Shown in pieces: positions 32,408 through 41,870 of a stretch of 64,000 nucleotides of DNA (the stretch's first letter is position 1; the number at the start of each line of letters is the position of its first letter). Below the pieces are notes generated by a model, which saw only the letters and a list, made by a program, of their open reading frames with translations, did no database searches and was not told where the DNA came from. The stretch spans positions 1-64,000 of the forward strand of contig SVIG01000006.1 in the NCBI GenBank assembly GCA_015071005.1, in the 5' to 3' direction. The DNA comes from Clostridiales bacterium (GTDB taxonomy: Bacteria > Bacillota > Clostridia > Christensenellales > Borkfalkiaceae). A program made the position numbers and the translations under genes.

Positions 32408-32935
32408 ATGGCGTGTTGCCATTGCAAAAAAAACGACGCGACGACGTCTTACGAAGAAATTAAAAACGGACGAAAGACGACTTCGTACTATTGCTTGCAA
32501 TGCTATCAAAAGCTCTTTTTGGATTTGAGAGCAACGGAGGAGGGGCAGAGTGAAATTTGTCCCTATTGCGGTACGTCGGTGGAGGAGTTTTTGAAAAGCA
32601 AGCTCGTCGGTTGCGCCTATTGCTATCGCACGATGCAGGCAAGCCTAATGCCTTCCGTGGTGAAAATGCAAGGTCAAAAACGCGCGCATTGCGGTAAAAC
32701 GCCCCCCTTGGAGATGGACGAGGCGTTCGATGAAAATTTTGAATTTGATCCCGAGTTCAAGGCGCAAAAGATCGCGCAAACTCGTTTGGAAAGACAATGC
32801 AACGAACTGAATCTAATTATTAAAAAACTGCAAGATATGGGTGACTTCGCACAAGCGAAGGAGTATGCGGATAAGCTTTCTCGTATGAAGAGCAACGCGG
32901 CGGTGGAGGAGGAATTCGTATGGAACGCTCCGTAA
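32408..32935 (+). CDS. mcsA: McsA, activator of the protein arginine kinase
   Basis: This 175-residue protein has zinc-finger Cys pairs CCHCKK and CLQC near the N-terminus, then CPYCG and CAYC (about 55-77). A C-terminal UVR-type helix follows (LERQCNELNLIIKKLQDMGDFAQAKEYADKLSRM). This is the layout of McsA, which binds and activates McsB and regulates ClpC. GGAAAAGGAGAAAG precedes the ATG. The mcsB start lies inside its last codons (16-base overlap), showing translational coupling. One knuckle (CGKTPP) seems to have lost its partner. Confidence 0.9.
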   Translation: MACCHCKKNDATTSYEEIKNGRKTTSYYCLQCYQKLFLDLRATEEGQSEICPYCGTSVEEFLKSKLVGCAYCYRTMQASLMPSVVKMQGQKRAHCGKTPPLEMDEAFDENFEFDPEFKAQKIAQTRLERQCNELNLIIKKLQDMGDFAQAKEYADKLSRMKSNAAVEEEFVWNAP

Positions 32936-33951
32936 ATTTCCTTGAAAATATCGTCGTGTCCACCCGTATCCGCTTGGCGAGAAATTTCGCGAGCTTTCCC
33001 TTTCCGCGAAAAATGAATAAAGAGCAAGCGGAAAAGGTTGCCTTTTTAACGGAAGTGGGGTTGAAACAGTTTGGGCAATTCCAAAAGTACGAAATGTCCA
33101 AGCTCACGCGCGAAGAGGCACTTCTTTTACAAGAAGATTATATGATCAGCCCTGCGCTGATGAAAAGTAAGCACGGCGTTGCGTTCGTTTCTTTGGATAG
33201 GACGATTTCCGTGATGGTCAACGAGGAAGACCACCTTCGCGAGCAGTATATTTGCAAGGGTTTCGACCTTTATAAAGCGAACGATTTTATTAGCAGTCTT
33301 GACGATGGCTTGGGCTCGATGTATGATTTCGCGTTCGATGAAAAGCTCGGTTATTTGACCGCTTGTCCGTCCAACCTTGGAACGGGTATGCGTGCGTCGG
33401 TGATGATGTTCTTGCCAGGGCTCGCTTGGAACGGTGGATTGAAAAGCTTTTTGCCTACGTTAAAAGCGGACGGTATTACCGTGCGCGGCGCGTTTGGGGA
33501 AGGCACGAGCGCGCAGGGGTACTTGTATCAAGTAAGCAACGAGCAAACGCTTGGGCTTTCCGAATGGGACGTGCTCGACGAAATGACGCGCGTGACGATG
33601 GCGGTTGCGGATAAGGAACTGCTTGCAAGAGAGGAAATGCTCGCAAAAGCGGAGACGGAATGTCGGGATCGCTGTTTGCGCGCTTACGGCGTATTGTCCC
33701 ATTGCGCAATTTTGAGTATGCAAGAGTTTTTAGAAAAACTCGCGGACGTGCGTTTGGGGATATTGCTCGGCTTGTTCCGTTGCACGAGTAAGAAAAAATT
33801 TGAGGAGTTTGCGAACGATATGCGTCCGACGGCGTTCCGTGTCGCCAACCACTTGGAAGAGGACGAAAAGCTGTGCGATATGGTTCGCGCCGAAACGGTT
33901 TCCCGCGCGTTGCCTACGCTTGTGAAGGTCGTTCGCGACGTAGACGTATAG
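32920..33951 (+). CDS. mcsB: Protein arginine kinase McsB
   Basis: This 343-residue member of the phosphagen kinase family phosphorylates arginine residues on misfolded or regulatory proteins, marking them for ClpC-ClpP. Conserved parts include the N-terminal VVSTRIRLARNFASFPFP, the nucleotide-binding ACPSNLGTGMRASV, and RGAFGEGTSAQGYLYQVSN. Length is normal. It overlaps mcsA by 16 bases and is followed by clpC after 47 bases. This kinase/adaptor/ATPase set is typical of low-GC Gram-positives. Confidence 0.95.
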   Translation: MERSVNFLENIVVSTRIRLARNFASFPFPRKMNKEQAEKVAFLTEVGLKQFGQFQKYEMSKLTREEALLLQEDYMISPALMKSKHGVAFVSLDRTISVMVNEEDHLREQYICKGFDLYKANDFISSLDDGLGSMYDFAFDEKLGYLTACPSNLGTGMRASVMMFLPGLAWNGGLKSFLPTLKADGITVRGAFGEGTSAQGYLYQVSNEQTLGLSEWDVLDEMTRVTMAVADKELLAREEMLAKAETECRDRCLRAYGVLSHCAILSMQEFLEKLADVRLGILLGLFRCTSKKKFEEFANDMRPTAFRVANHLEEDEKLCDMVRAETVSRALPTLVKVVRDVDV

Positions 33952-33998
33952 TTTATTCTAAATAAATAATAAATCCGTACACGGGTAGGGTATTTTTT

Positions 33999-36560
33999 AT
34001 GAGTACAAACAATAAAATCACCGAAAATTTCAATCAGGCGATTGCGCTTGCGAATAAGTTGGCTGCGGAAGTCGTGGAAACGACGTTTATCGGCAGCGAG
34101 CATATCGTCCGCGCTTTTTTAGACTTGCCTGCGTGCGAAGCGTATAAGATTTTAACGCAAGCAGGGGTAAGTCCTGCGAAATACGACGCGCTTTTCAAGA
34201 AGAACGTCGATAAAAAATTCGGTGGCGACGGACTCACGCCGAATACGAAAAATATGTACAATCGCGCAGTTGCGCAAGCGGCGGAATACGGTATGCTGGG
34301 CGGTACGGCGCACATGCTCTATCAAATTTTGAGCGTACCTTCTTGCCGTGCGTCGCAATTTTTAGCGACGATGGCGTCGATTGAGGACTTAAAGGATAAA
34401 ACGGTTTCGGCGATCAATGCCTTGTATTATATGAAAAAACACGGCGTCACGGGAGAAACACCCGTTTCGAGCGGTTATAGCGCAAGTAGTTCCGAGCAGA
34501 GTTCGGAAGAGGGCGGGCACGTGGGTTTGATGCTCGACCAATCGCAAAAAACGGCGGCGAAGACGAAGACTCGCGCGAACGCGAAAAAACTCCCCGAATG
34601 CGGTACGGATATGACCGAGCGCGCGCGGAAGGGGAAAATGGACCCCGTTATCGGCAGAAAAAAGGAAATCGAAAAGGTTGTCCAAGTCCTTTCTCGCCGT
34701 ATGAAAAACAATCCCGTGCTTATCGGTGAGCCGGGGGTTGGTAAGAGCGCTATAATTGAAGGGCTTTCGCAGCTTATTGTAAGCGGCGACGTACCCGAGC
34801 AGCTGTACAATAAAACGATTTTTTCCGTGGACTTGGCAGGTATGCTCGCAGGCACGCGATACCGCGGCGATTTTGAGGAAAAATTAAAGAATTTAATCGA
34901 TGTTGTCTTGGCGGACGGAGACGTGGTACTCTTTATTGACGAAATCCATACCCTTGTCGGCGCGGGCGGTTCGTCGGACAATAACATGGACGCGGCGAAT
35001 ATTTTGAAGCCGTTGCTTGCGCGCGGCGACTTGCAGGTAATCGGCGCAACGACGATTGAGGAATACCGCAAGTATATCGAAAAGGACAGCGCGTTAGAGC
35101 GCCGTTTTACGCCCGTACAGGTGGACGAGCCTTCGCAATCGGACGCAATTAAGATTTTGCAGGGCTTGCGCGCAAAGTATGAAGAACATCACGGAATCGT
35201 AATCACCGACGACGCGATTAAGGCGGCGGTAGAGCTTTCTTCGCGCTATATTACGGATAGATTCTTGCCCGATAAGGCGATTGACTTGATCGACGAAGCG
35301 GCTGCACGCGTACGGATTGTAGAAGACGGTGGCGGCGTAGAATTGCAGGAAGCGCGGCAGGAATTGCAACAAGCGGAAGCGGAACGCGTTTTGCACGCGT
35401 CGCGCCAAGAATACGTGCTTGCAACGGAAGCTACGAATAAAAAAGCGCATATTCAAGAAAAAATCGAGGCGTTGGAGCAGGCGCAAAAGCCGTTGCGTTT
35501 GTCGGACGGTAGAAATGCGATCGGTCGGGAACACGTTGCGGCAATCGTTTCAGCGCGTATGCGTATCCCCCTTTTGAAAATCACGCAAGAGGAAGGGGAA
35601 AAGCTCATGCGTATGGAAGAGGAACTGCATCGTCGTATTATCGGTCAAAACGAGGCGGTGAGCGCGGTAGCAAAAGCGATTCGCCGTGCAAGAGCGGGCT
35701 TGAAAGACCCGTCAAGACCGATCGGTTCGTTTATTTTCGTCGGGCCTACGGGGGTGGGGAAGACCGACCTTTGCAAGGCTTTGGCAGAGTCGCTCTTTGG
35801 CTCGGAAGACCAAATGATTCGTTTGGATATGAGCGAATATATGGAAAAACAGTCTATTTCCAAGCTTATCGGCGCGCCCCCGGGCTACGTGGGGTACGAG
35901 GACTTACAAACGGGGCAGTTGACAGATAAAGTCCGCACGAAACCCTATTGCGTGATTTTGTTCGACGAAATTGAAAAGGCGCACCCCGACGTGTTCAATT
36001 TGCTTTTGCAAATTTTGGACGACGGGCGCTTGACGGATAGCAAGGGTAGAACGGTAGACTTCAAAAACGCGGTGATTATTCTCACGTCGAACGCAGGCGC
36101 GTCGATGGCGGAAACGCCGCAAAGGGCGACGCTCGGCTTTGGCGGAGCTTCGATGGATACGGGCGTTAGCACGAGTCAATACGAACAAATGAAGGCGAAT
36201 ATCACGGCGGCATTGAAAGAAAAATTCCGTCCTGAATTCTTGAACCGAATGGACGATATTATCGTATTCCACCGTTTGAGTGAAAGCGATTGCGCGCAAA
36301 TTGGGGAAAAGATTGTGGGCGGCTTGTCCAAGCGTTTGCTTGATCAACGCGGCATCTTGCTCACGGTTACGGAAACCGCGCTTCGCGCGCTCGTAAAAGA
36401 GGGCTATGACGCGCAGTACGGCGCAAGACCGTTAAAACGCGTCGTACAACGCCGCGTGGAAGATAAACTTTCCGAGGAAATTTTGCTCGGCCGTATTCGC
36501 AACGGCGAGAAAGTGACGGTGGATTATAACGGGGGCGAATTTGTGTTTATTTCCCGTTAA
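33999..36560 (+). CDS. clpC: ClpC-type AAA+ unfoldase
   Basis: This 853-residue chaperone unfolds proteins for the ClpP protease. It has an N-domain (about 1-145, rather diverged). A first AAA+ module follows with Walker A GEPGVGKS near residue 243 and Walker B VVLFIDEIHTL. A short middle coiled coil (about 445-500) marks it as ClpC rather than ClpB. The second AAA+ module has GPTGVGKT near 582, VILFDEIEKAHPD and a C-terminal D2-small domain. It follows mcsAB and probably receives arginine-phosphorylated substrates. The aroC start lies 12 bases after its stop, so read-through into the shikimate genes is likely. Confidence 0.95.
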   Translation: MSTNNKITENFNQAIALANKLAAEVVETTFIGSEHIVRAFLDLPACEAYKILTQAGVSPAKYDALFKKNVDKKFGGDGLTPNTKNMYNRAVAQAAEYGMLGGTAHMLYQILSVPSCRASQFLATMASIEDLKDKTVSAINALYYMKKHGVTGETPVSSGYSASSSEQSSEEGGHVGLMLDQSQKTAAKTKTRANAKKLPECGTDMTERARKGKMDPVIGRKKEIEKVVQVLSRRMKNNPVLIGEPGVGKSAIIEGLSQLIVSGDVPEQLYNKTIFSVDLAGMLAGTRYRGDFEEKLKNLIDVVLADGDVVLFIDEIHTLVGAGGSSDNNMDAANILKPLLARGDLQVIGATTIEEYRKYIEKDSALERRFTPVQVDEPSQSDAIKILQGLRAKYEEHHGIVITDDAIKAAVELSSRYITDRFLPDKAIDLIDEAAARVRIVEDGGGVELQEARQELQQAEAERVLHASRQEYVLATEATNKKAHIQEKIEALEQAQKPLRLSDGRNAIGREHVAAIVSARMRIPLLKITQEEGEKLMRMEEELHRRIIGQNEAVSAVAKAIRRARAGLKDPSRPIGSFIFVGPTGVGKTDLCKALAESLFGSEDQMIRLDMSEYMEKQSISKLIGAPPGYVGYEDLQTGQLTDKVRTKPYCVILFDEIEKAHPDVFNLLLQILDDGRLTDSKGRTVDFKNAVIILTSNAGASMAETPQRATLGFGGASMDTGVSTSQYEQMKANITAALKEKFRPEFLNRMDDIIVFHRLSESDCAQIGEKIVGGLSKRLLDQRGILLTVTETALRALVKEGYDAQYGARPLKRVVQRRVEDKLSEEILLGRIRNGEKVTVDYNGGEFVFISR

Positions 36561-36572
36561 AAGGAGAGAGAT

Positions 36573-37712
36573 ATGAAATTGACAACGGCAGGAGAATCGC
36601 ACGGCAAAGCGCTCGTGGCAATTATTGAAGGCTTGCCTGCGCATTTGCAAATCGATATCGAAAAAATCAACGAGACGCTCGTATTAAGGCAAAGCGGCTA
36701 CGGTCGTGGCGCGCGCCAAAAAATCGAGCGCGACCGCGTAGAGATTTTGACGGGGGTTAGGGATTGCGAAACGCTTGGTAGCCCCGTTACGCTTTGTATT
36801 TACAACAAGGATTATGCAAACTGGGAAAACTGTATGTCGGACGGCGACTGCGACAAGGTTCGTATGCAGGAAAAGGCGTTGACGAAGGTTCGCCCCGGGC
36901 ATGCGGATTTGACGGGTATGCTGAAATTCGAGCAATCGGACGCGCGGAATATTTTAGAGCGCGCTTCCGCTCGTGAAACGGCAATCCGCGTTGCGGCAGG
37001 CGGCGTATATAAGCAGTATCTTTCCGCGCTTGGTGTGGAAATCGGCGGCTACGTTTGTGAGGTTTGCGGCGTAAAGGACGAGGGCGTGTACGCGTTCAAT
37101 GAACTCAAAAAAGCGAAAACAACGCAGCTTGGTATGCTGAACGAAAGTCTAGAAGCTCGCGCGGTGGAAAAGATTGCGCAGCTTAAAAAAGAGGGCGATA
37201 CGGCAGGCGGCGTAGTGGAAATTCGCGTGAAGGGCTTAAAGAGTGGCTTTGGCAGTATGATGACGTATGCGGAAAAGCTCGACGGACAGCTCGCGCAAGG
37301 CTTAATGAGTATTCAAGCGGTGAAGGGCGTGGAAGTCGGTGCAGGGTTTTCCGTAGCAAGCACGAGCGGCAGAGATATCCACGACGAAATCTTTTACGAT
37401 GAAACGCGGGGGATTTACCGCAAAACCAACCGCGCAGGCGGTATCGAAGGCGGTATGTCCAACGGCGAAGAAATTGTTCTTCGCGTGGCGATGAAACCAA
37501 TTCCTACGTTAATGAAGGGTTTGCAAACGGTAGATTTTGCGACGAAAGAAAGGGCGGTTGCGGCGTCCGAAAGAAGCGACGTTTGCGCGATTTTTGCGCT
37601 GGAAATTATTGCGGAAGCGGTGGTTGCCGAAGTGCTTGCGAACGCGATTGAAAAACGGCTTGGCGGCGATACGATGCACGAAGTAAAGGTACGCTACGAT
37701 TTGTTGCCGTAA
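36573..37712 (+). CDS. aroC: Chorismate synthase
   Basis: This 379-residue FMN-dependent lyase converts 5-enolpyruvylshikimate 3-phosphate to chorismate, the last step of the pathway. Signatures are visible: the N-terminal GESHGKALVAIIEGLPA, RPGHADLTG, RASARETAIRVAAG and GGIEGGMSNGEEIVLRVAMKPIPT. Length is normal. AAAAGGAGAGAG precedes the ATG. It is the first of six contiguous shikimate genes; aroB begins nine bases downstream. Confidence 0.96.
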   Translation: MKLTTAGESHGKALVAIIEGLPAHLQIDIEKINETLVLRQSGYGRGARQKIERDRVEILTGVRDCETLGSPVTLCIYNKDYANWENCMSDGDCDKVRMQEKALTKVRPGHADLTGMLKFEQSDARNILERASARETAIRVAAGGVYKQYLSALGVEIGGYVCEVCGVKDEGVYAFNELKKAKTTQLGMLNESLEARAVEKIAQLKKEGDTAGGVVEIRVKGLKSGFGSMMTYAEKLDGQLAQGLMSIQAVKGVEVGAGFSVASTSGRDIHDEIFYDETRGIYRKTNRAGGIEGGMSNGEEIVLRVAMKPIPTLMKGLQTVDFATKERAVAASERSDVCAIFALEIIAEAVVAEVLANAIEKRLGGDTMHEVKVRYDLLP

Positions 37713-37721
37713 GAGAAGATT

Positions 37722-38786
37722 ATGGAAAAGATTTGCTTAAAAACGCCTTCCACAGAGGCGACCATTTATATCGGTAACGATGCGATAGAAACGCGCTTAC
37801 CTGCGCTTATGCAGGGGCAAAAGAATTTTGTTTTGACCGATTCCAACGTGTACGCGCTTTATCCCGAGTTTTTCAAAAAATATTTTGAGGATACCGCGTT
37901 GTTCGTTTTGCCTGCGGGGGAAGAAAATAAGAATTTTGCCTCTCTTGCGGCGATTTTGGAACAAATGACGGTGGCATGTCTGCATCGAACGTCAAGACTT
38001 TTCGCCGTCGGTGGCGGCGTAATCGGCGATATCGGCGGTTTGGCGGCGGCGCTTTATATGCGCGGAATTTCGTGCGTGCAAATCCCGACGACCTTACTCG
38101 CGCAGGTGGATAGTAGCGTGGGTGGAAAAACGGCGATTGATCTTGGCGGCGTGAAAAACGTTGTCGGCGCCTTTTATCAGCCTTGCGAAGTGTTGATAGA
38201 TCCGAATTTTCTTTCGACCTTGCCGCCTCGTGAAATCAAGTGCGGACTTGGCGAAATTGTGAAATACGCCGCGTTAAACGGTGAGATTTTCGACGTGTTA
38301 GCGGGAAATCAAGATTGGACGGACCGCGAATTTTTGCAGTCGCTTATTAGCTTATGCGTGCGCCACAAAGCGCGCGTGGTGGAAGCGGACGAAAAGGAGA
38401 ACGGCGAGAGAAAATCCTTAAACGTTGGGCATACGACGGGGCATGCGATTGAGCTTTCGAGCGGACTTTCGCATGGCGAGAGCGTGCTTTACGGTATGAA
38501 ATTGGAAACGATTATGGCGAACGAAGCAGGCGTTTGTGAAAACGACTACGCCGAAAAACTTCTTGCCATTATTGATAAAGCGCTCGCGTTAGCACCTGTT
38601 GGAGAATATGATTTTAGCGGTTTGGGCGATGATGCGAAAAAGGCGATGTCGGACAAGAAAAACAAAGGCGACGGCAAGATTACGATGTCGGTCGCGAAAG
38701 TTAAAAACGAATGGACAAGCTTTTCGTTGCCCTTCGAGGAATACCGTGTGGCGCTTATCAAAGCGGCGCAAAAATGTGGAGCATAG
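37722..38786 (+). CDS. aroB: 3-Dehydroquinate synthase
   Basis: This 354-residue NAD- and metal-dependent enzyme cyclises DAHP to 3-dehydroquinate. Visible signatures are GGGVIGDIGGLAAALYMRG, the PTTLLAQVDSSVGGKTAID substrate/NAD site, and metal ligands in GLGEIVKYA, NVGHTTGHAIE and LSHGESVLYGM. Length fits. It lies nine bases after aroC and ten bases before aroA. The substrate-producing DAHP synthase is not encoded in this window. Confidence 0.96.
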   Translation: MEKICLKTPSTEATIYIGNDAIETRLPALMQGQKNFVLTDSNVYALYPEFFKKYFEDTALFVLPAGEENKNFASLAAILEQMTVACLHRTSRLFAVGGGVIGDIGGLAAALYMRGISCVQIPTTLLAQVDSSVGGKTAIDLGGVKNVVGAFYQPCEVLIDPNFLSTLPPREIKCGLGEIVKYAALNGEIFDVLAGNQDWTDREFLQSLISLCVRHKARVVEADEKENGERKSLNVGHTTGHAIELSSGLSHGESVLYGMKLETIMANEAGVCENDYAEKLLAIIDKALALAPVGEYDFSGLGDDAKKAMSDKKNKGDGKITMSVAKVKNEWTSFSLPFEEYRVALIKAAQKCGA

Positions 38787-38795
38787 GGGGCAGGT

Positions 38796-40052
38796 ATGCA
38801 ACGAATTGATGCGAGAGAATATTTTTCGGGCGAATTTGACCTGCCTGGCGATAAATCGATCACCCACCGCGCCGTTATGCTCAATAGCGGTGCGGACGGA
38901 GAAGCGATTGTTTCCAACGCGCTGATGGGGGAAGACTGTTTGTCGACCTGCCGCTGTATGCGCGCGTTGGGCGCGAAAATCGACGTGGACGGCACGACGA
39001 TGCGCGTGCGCGGTACGCCTAAATTCCAAAGCGGCGTAGAGCTTGACTGCGGAAACTCGGGTACGACCATTCGACTTTTAACGGGCTTTGTTTCGGGTAA
39101 AGGTATCGAAGCGAAATTGTACGGCGACGAATCTCTTTCTGCTCGCCCGATGAAGCGTGTTTCCGATCCTTTGTCCTTGCTCGGAGCGAATGTGAAAACG
39201 ACGGACGGTCACGCGCCCGTATACGTATCGCCTGCGGTTTTGCACGGTGCGGATATAAGCCTTTCGATTTCGTCGGCGCAGGTAAAGAGCGCGGCGATTC
39301 TTGCAGGACTTTCAGCTGGCGGCGAAACGCGTGTGAGCGAGCCCGTGAAATCGCGGGATCATACGGAACGTATGCTTGCGGCAATGGGCGCAAATATTTG
39401 TGTGGACGGGAATAGCGTTACGGTAAAGCGTAGCGAACTTCGCGCGACGGACGTATGCGTACCGTCGGATATTTCTTCGGCGGCGTACTTTATGGCGCTT
39501 GGCGCATTGAAAGGGAAAACGCTTTGTAAAAACGTGGGTGTTAACTCTACGCGTACGGGTATTTTGTCCGCTTTTGATAAACTCGGCGTGCGGTATTCGC
39601 TCTTGAATAAACGAGTTTCCGCAGGGGAAGAAACGGCGGATATTTTAGTGGAAAAATCCCCGATGCGGGCAATCGAACTTGGCTATCAAGACGTGCCTGC
39701 GATGATTGACGAATTGCCGCTTATCGCGCTGTTGTGCGCGTTTGCGGACGGCGAAAGCCGCATTACGGGTGCGAAAGAATTGCGCGTAAAGGAAAGCGAT
39801 CGAATTCGCACAACGGCGGAATTGATCCGTAATTTAGGCGGTGAATGTGAGGAACTGCCCGACGGATTTGTTATTCGCGGTAAAAAGTCGCTTCGCGGCG
39901 GTACGATTGATAGTTATCTTGATCACCGTATCGCAATGACGGGTGCAATCGGCTTGCTCGCTTCTCAAAACGGCGGCTACGTCGCACGCCCCGAATGCTG
40001 TGCGATTTCCTTCCCCGATTTCTTCAAGAAATTGGACGTGAAGAACGGTTAA
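38796..40052 (+). CDS. aroA: 3-Phosphoshikimate 1-carboxyvinyltransferase (EPSP synthase)
   Basis: This 418-residue enzyme joins phosphoenolpyruvate to shikimate 3-phosphate. The family pattern is clear: PGDKSITHRAVMLNSGADGEAIVSNALMGED, DCGNSGTTIRLLTGF, LSARPMKRVSDPL, ISSAQVKSAAILAG and ESDRIRTTAELIRNLGG. The N-terminal GDKSITHRA and the region around SGTTIRLLTGF resemble both class I and class II enzymes, and I do not assign a class. The start codon is embedded in a copy of the dispersed motif (GGGGGCAGGTATG), leaving no normal Shine-Dalgarno position; GGAG lies about 15 bases upstream. Confidence 0.95.
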   Translation: MQRIDAREYFSGEFDLPGDKSITHRAVMLNSGADGEAIVSNALMGEDCLSTCRCMRALGAKIDVDGTTMRVRGTPKFQSGVELDCGNSGTTIRLLTGFVSGKGIEAKLYGDESLSARPMKRVSDPLSLLGANVKTTDGHAPVYVSPAVLHGADISLSISSAQVKSAAILAGLSAGGETRVSEPVKSRDHTERMLAAMGANICVDGNSVTVKRSELRATDVCVPSDISSAAYFMALGALKGKTLCKNVGVNSTRTGILSAFDKLGVRYSLLNKRVSAGEETADILVEKSPMRAIELGYQDVPAMIDELPLIALLCAFADGESRITGAKELRVKESDRIRTTAELIRNLGGECEELPDGFVIRGKKSLRGGTIDSYLDHRIAMTGAIGLLASQNGGYVARPECCAISFPDFFKKLDVKNG

Positions 40053-40069
40053 GTGGGGGCAGGTACGAG

Positions 40070-40882
40070 ATGAACGAGAAAACAATCCGATTAGGGCTTA
40101 TCGGTAAAGACGTATCAAAATCTTTAAGTGAGGGTATACACGGCTTTATTTTATCGGAGCTTGGTTATCAATGCGAGTACGAGCGATTCTCTGTTTCGCC
40201 TGATGATTTTGACTGCACAATCCGTCGCCTTTTGGGGGATTTCGACGGTTTTAACGTCACCATTCCTTACAAGCGTGACGTGATGGAATATTTGAATGAA
40301 ATTGTCGGTGACGCAATGACTTTTGGCGCGGTGAACACCGTGCTCTCTACGAAAAAGATTGGCTATAATACGGACGGGCTCGGCTTTATGCTTATGCTCC
40401 GTTTGGCGAATATCGACGTTGAGGGTAAGCGCGTGTTGGTGCTTGGCGCGGGCGGCGCAGGTAGGAGCAGCGCGTCGGCGTTAAAGCAAGCGGGCGCAAC
40501 GGTGTACGTGTACCAACGCCGCAGAGCGGAGCTTTTGGAAACCTGCAACGAGCTTGGCGTATTTGCGGCGGACAATCCCGAGTCGGGCGGCTACGACGTG
40601 CTTGTGAATTGCACGGGTGTGGGTATGCACGATACGGAAGGGAGATCTCCTGTCACGGCGAAAGCGTTTGTCGGTGCGAAGTCAGCGGTGGACTTGATTT
40701 ATACGCCCGAAAAAACGGAATTTTTGCGACTTGCGGAAGAAGAAGGCTTGTCCATTTTGAACGGCAAGGCAATGCTTTTTTATCAAGCCTACTTTGCGGA
40801 CTGCATCTATTTTGGCTTAGAACCCGACGATGCGCAAGCGGCGCGTCTTTATCAAAACTATAACGAACAATCATCAAAATAA
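40070..40882 (+). CDS. aroE: Shikimate dehydrogenase
   Basis: This 270-residue NADPH enzyme reduces 3-dehydroshikimate to shikimate. The N-terminal substrate site is IGKDVSKSLSEGIHGFIL, the catalytic Lys lies in FNVTIPYKRDVMEYL, and the NADPH Rossmann motif is VLGAGGAGRSSASALK. The late NGKAMLFYQAYFA motif is also present. ATG 40070 is preferred over upstream frame extension because translation from there gives the exact family N-terminus. The bases just before it (GGGGGCAGGTACGAG) are another copy of the dispersed motif in place of a classic ribosome site. Confidence 0.95.
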   Translation: MNEKTIRLGLIGKDVSKSLSEGIHGFILSELGYQCEYERFSVSPDDFDCTIRRLLGDFDGFNVTIPYKRDVMEYLNEIVGDAMTFGAVNTVLSTKKIGYNTDGLGFMLMLRLANIDVEGKRVLVLGAGGAGRSSASALKQAGATVYVYQRRRAELLETCNELGVFAADNPESGGYDVLVNCTGVGMHDTEGRSPVTAKAFVGAKSAVDLIYTPEKTEFLRLAEEEGLSILNGKAMLFYQAYFADCIYFGLEPDDAQAARLYQNYNEQSSK

Positions 40883-40893
40883 GGAGTTTGATC

Positions 40894-41325
40894 ATGAGAA
40901 TTTTGGTCATGAACGGAGTAAATCTCAATTTGACGGGTAAACGCGAAAAGAGCGTTTACGGCGCGGCGACGCTTGAAGAAATTAACGCGAATATCCAAGC
41001 GTTTTGCGAAAAAAACGGGGATAGCGTAGAATTTTTCCAAAGCAACGTGGAGGGGGAGCTTGTCAACAAACTCCACGAAGCGTTTTTGCAAAAGACCTGC
41101 GACGGGATTGTGTTTAACGCAGGCGCGTTTACTCATTACAGCTACGCTTTGCGCGACGCGATTGCGGCAATTGATATTCCCGTTGTAGAAACGCATATTT
41201 CTAACGTACACGCACGAGAATTTTTCCGCCATACGAGCGTGCTTGCGGAAGTTTGCAAAGGCGTGGTGTGCGGCTTTGGCGCGGCGAGCTATTTAGCGGC
41301 AATCGTCGGGCTCAAAAATTCTTGA
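40894..41325 (+). CDS. aroQ: 3-Dehydroquinate dehydratase, type II
   Basis: This 143-residue dodecameric enzyme dehydrates 3-dehydroquinate. Signature ILVMNGVNLNLTGKRE is followed by the flexible-loop YG in KSVYGAATLEEI; NAGAFTHYSYALRDAI and ETHISNVHAREFFRHTS hold the catalytic His region. ATG 40894 is chosen because AAGGAG lies seven bases upstream; a TTG at 40888 is too close. Spacing to aroE is 11 bases and to aroK 15 bases. Confidence 0.95.
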   Translation: MRILVMNGVNLNLTGKREKSVYGAATLEEINANIQAFCEKNGDSVEFFQSNVEGELVNKLHEAFLQKTCDGIVFNAGAFTHYSYALRDAIAAIDIPVVETHISNVHAREFFRHTSVLAEVCKGVVCGFGAASYLAAIVGLKNS

Positions 41326-41340
41326 ACGGCGGCGTAGAAG

Positions 41341-41847
41341 ATGAATCACGTTTTATGCGGCATGATGGGGTCGGGCAAAACGACCGTCGGGAAAGCGCTT
41401 GCCAAGCTTTTAAGCTGTGCGCAGTTGGATACGGACGACGTAATTTCGGCGCGGCACGGCAAGATATCCGAGATTTTCGCGCAGCGTGGCGAAAGCTATT
41501 TCCGCGCATTAGAAACGGCGCTTGCGCAAGAACTTTCTGAAAAAGACAAGCTCGTGATTTCCACGGGCGGCGGTTTTGTACTGAACACGGAAAATGTTGC
41601 GCTTTTGAAAAAACAGGGCAAAATTATCTTTTTGCGCGCACGCTTGGAAACGTTGGAAGCGCGTTTGATTGCAGATGAAAACAGACCGCTGTTGCACGCG
41701 TCTAACGAGCCGTTGAAAAACAAGCTCTCACGGCTGATCGCATCGCGTTATCCAATTTATGAAGGGGTGGCGGATTGCATTGTAGATGTGGATGAAAAAT
41801 CGGTGGAAGAAATTGCAAAAGAGATCGTTTTAAGAGTGAAAAAATAA
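41341..41847 (+). CDS. aroK: Shikimate kinase
   Basis: This 168-residue P-loop kinase phosphorylates shikimate. It has Walker A GMMGSGKTT, the shikimate-binding DTDDVISARHGKISEIFAQRGESYFRALE (Asp and Arg contacts), a GGG motif in VISTGGGFVL, and a lid region RPLL. Length is normal. It closes the six-gene chorismate set. All steps from DAHP to chorismate are now present in one run. Confidence 0.95.
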   Translation: MNHVLCGMMGSGKTTVGKALAKLLSCAQLDTDDVISARHGKISEIFAQRGESYFRALETALAQELSEKDKLVISTGGGFVLNTENVALLKKQGKIIFLRARLETLEARLIADENRPLLHASNEPLKNKLSRLIASRYPIYEGVADCIVDVDEKSVEEIAKEIVLRVKK

Positions 41848-41870
41848 GAAAAGGGGCAGGCAGGTACGGA

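Noticed and set aside
38700-40070. The GGGGGCAGGTA motif as a simple Shine-Dalgarno
   Set aside because: At aroA and the PlsC-like gene the motif runs into the ATG itself, too close for anti-SD pairing, and other copies are not near any start.
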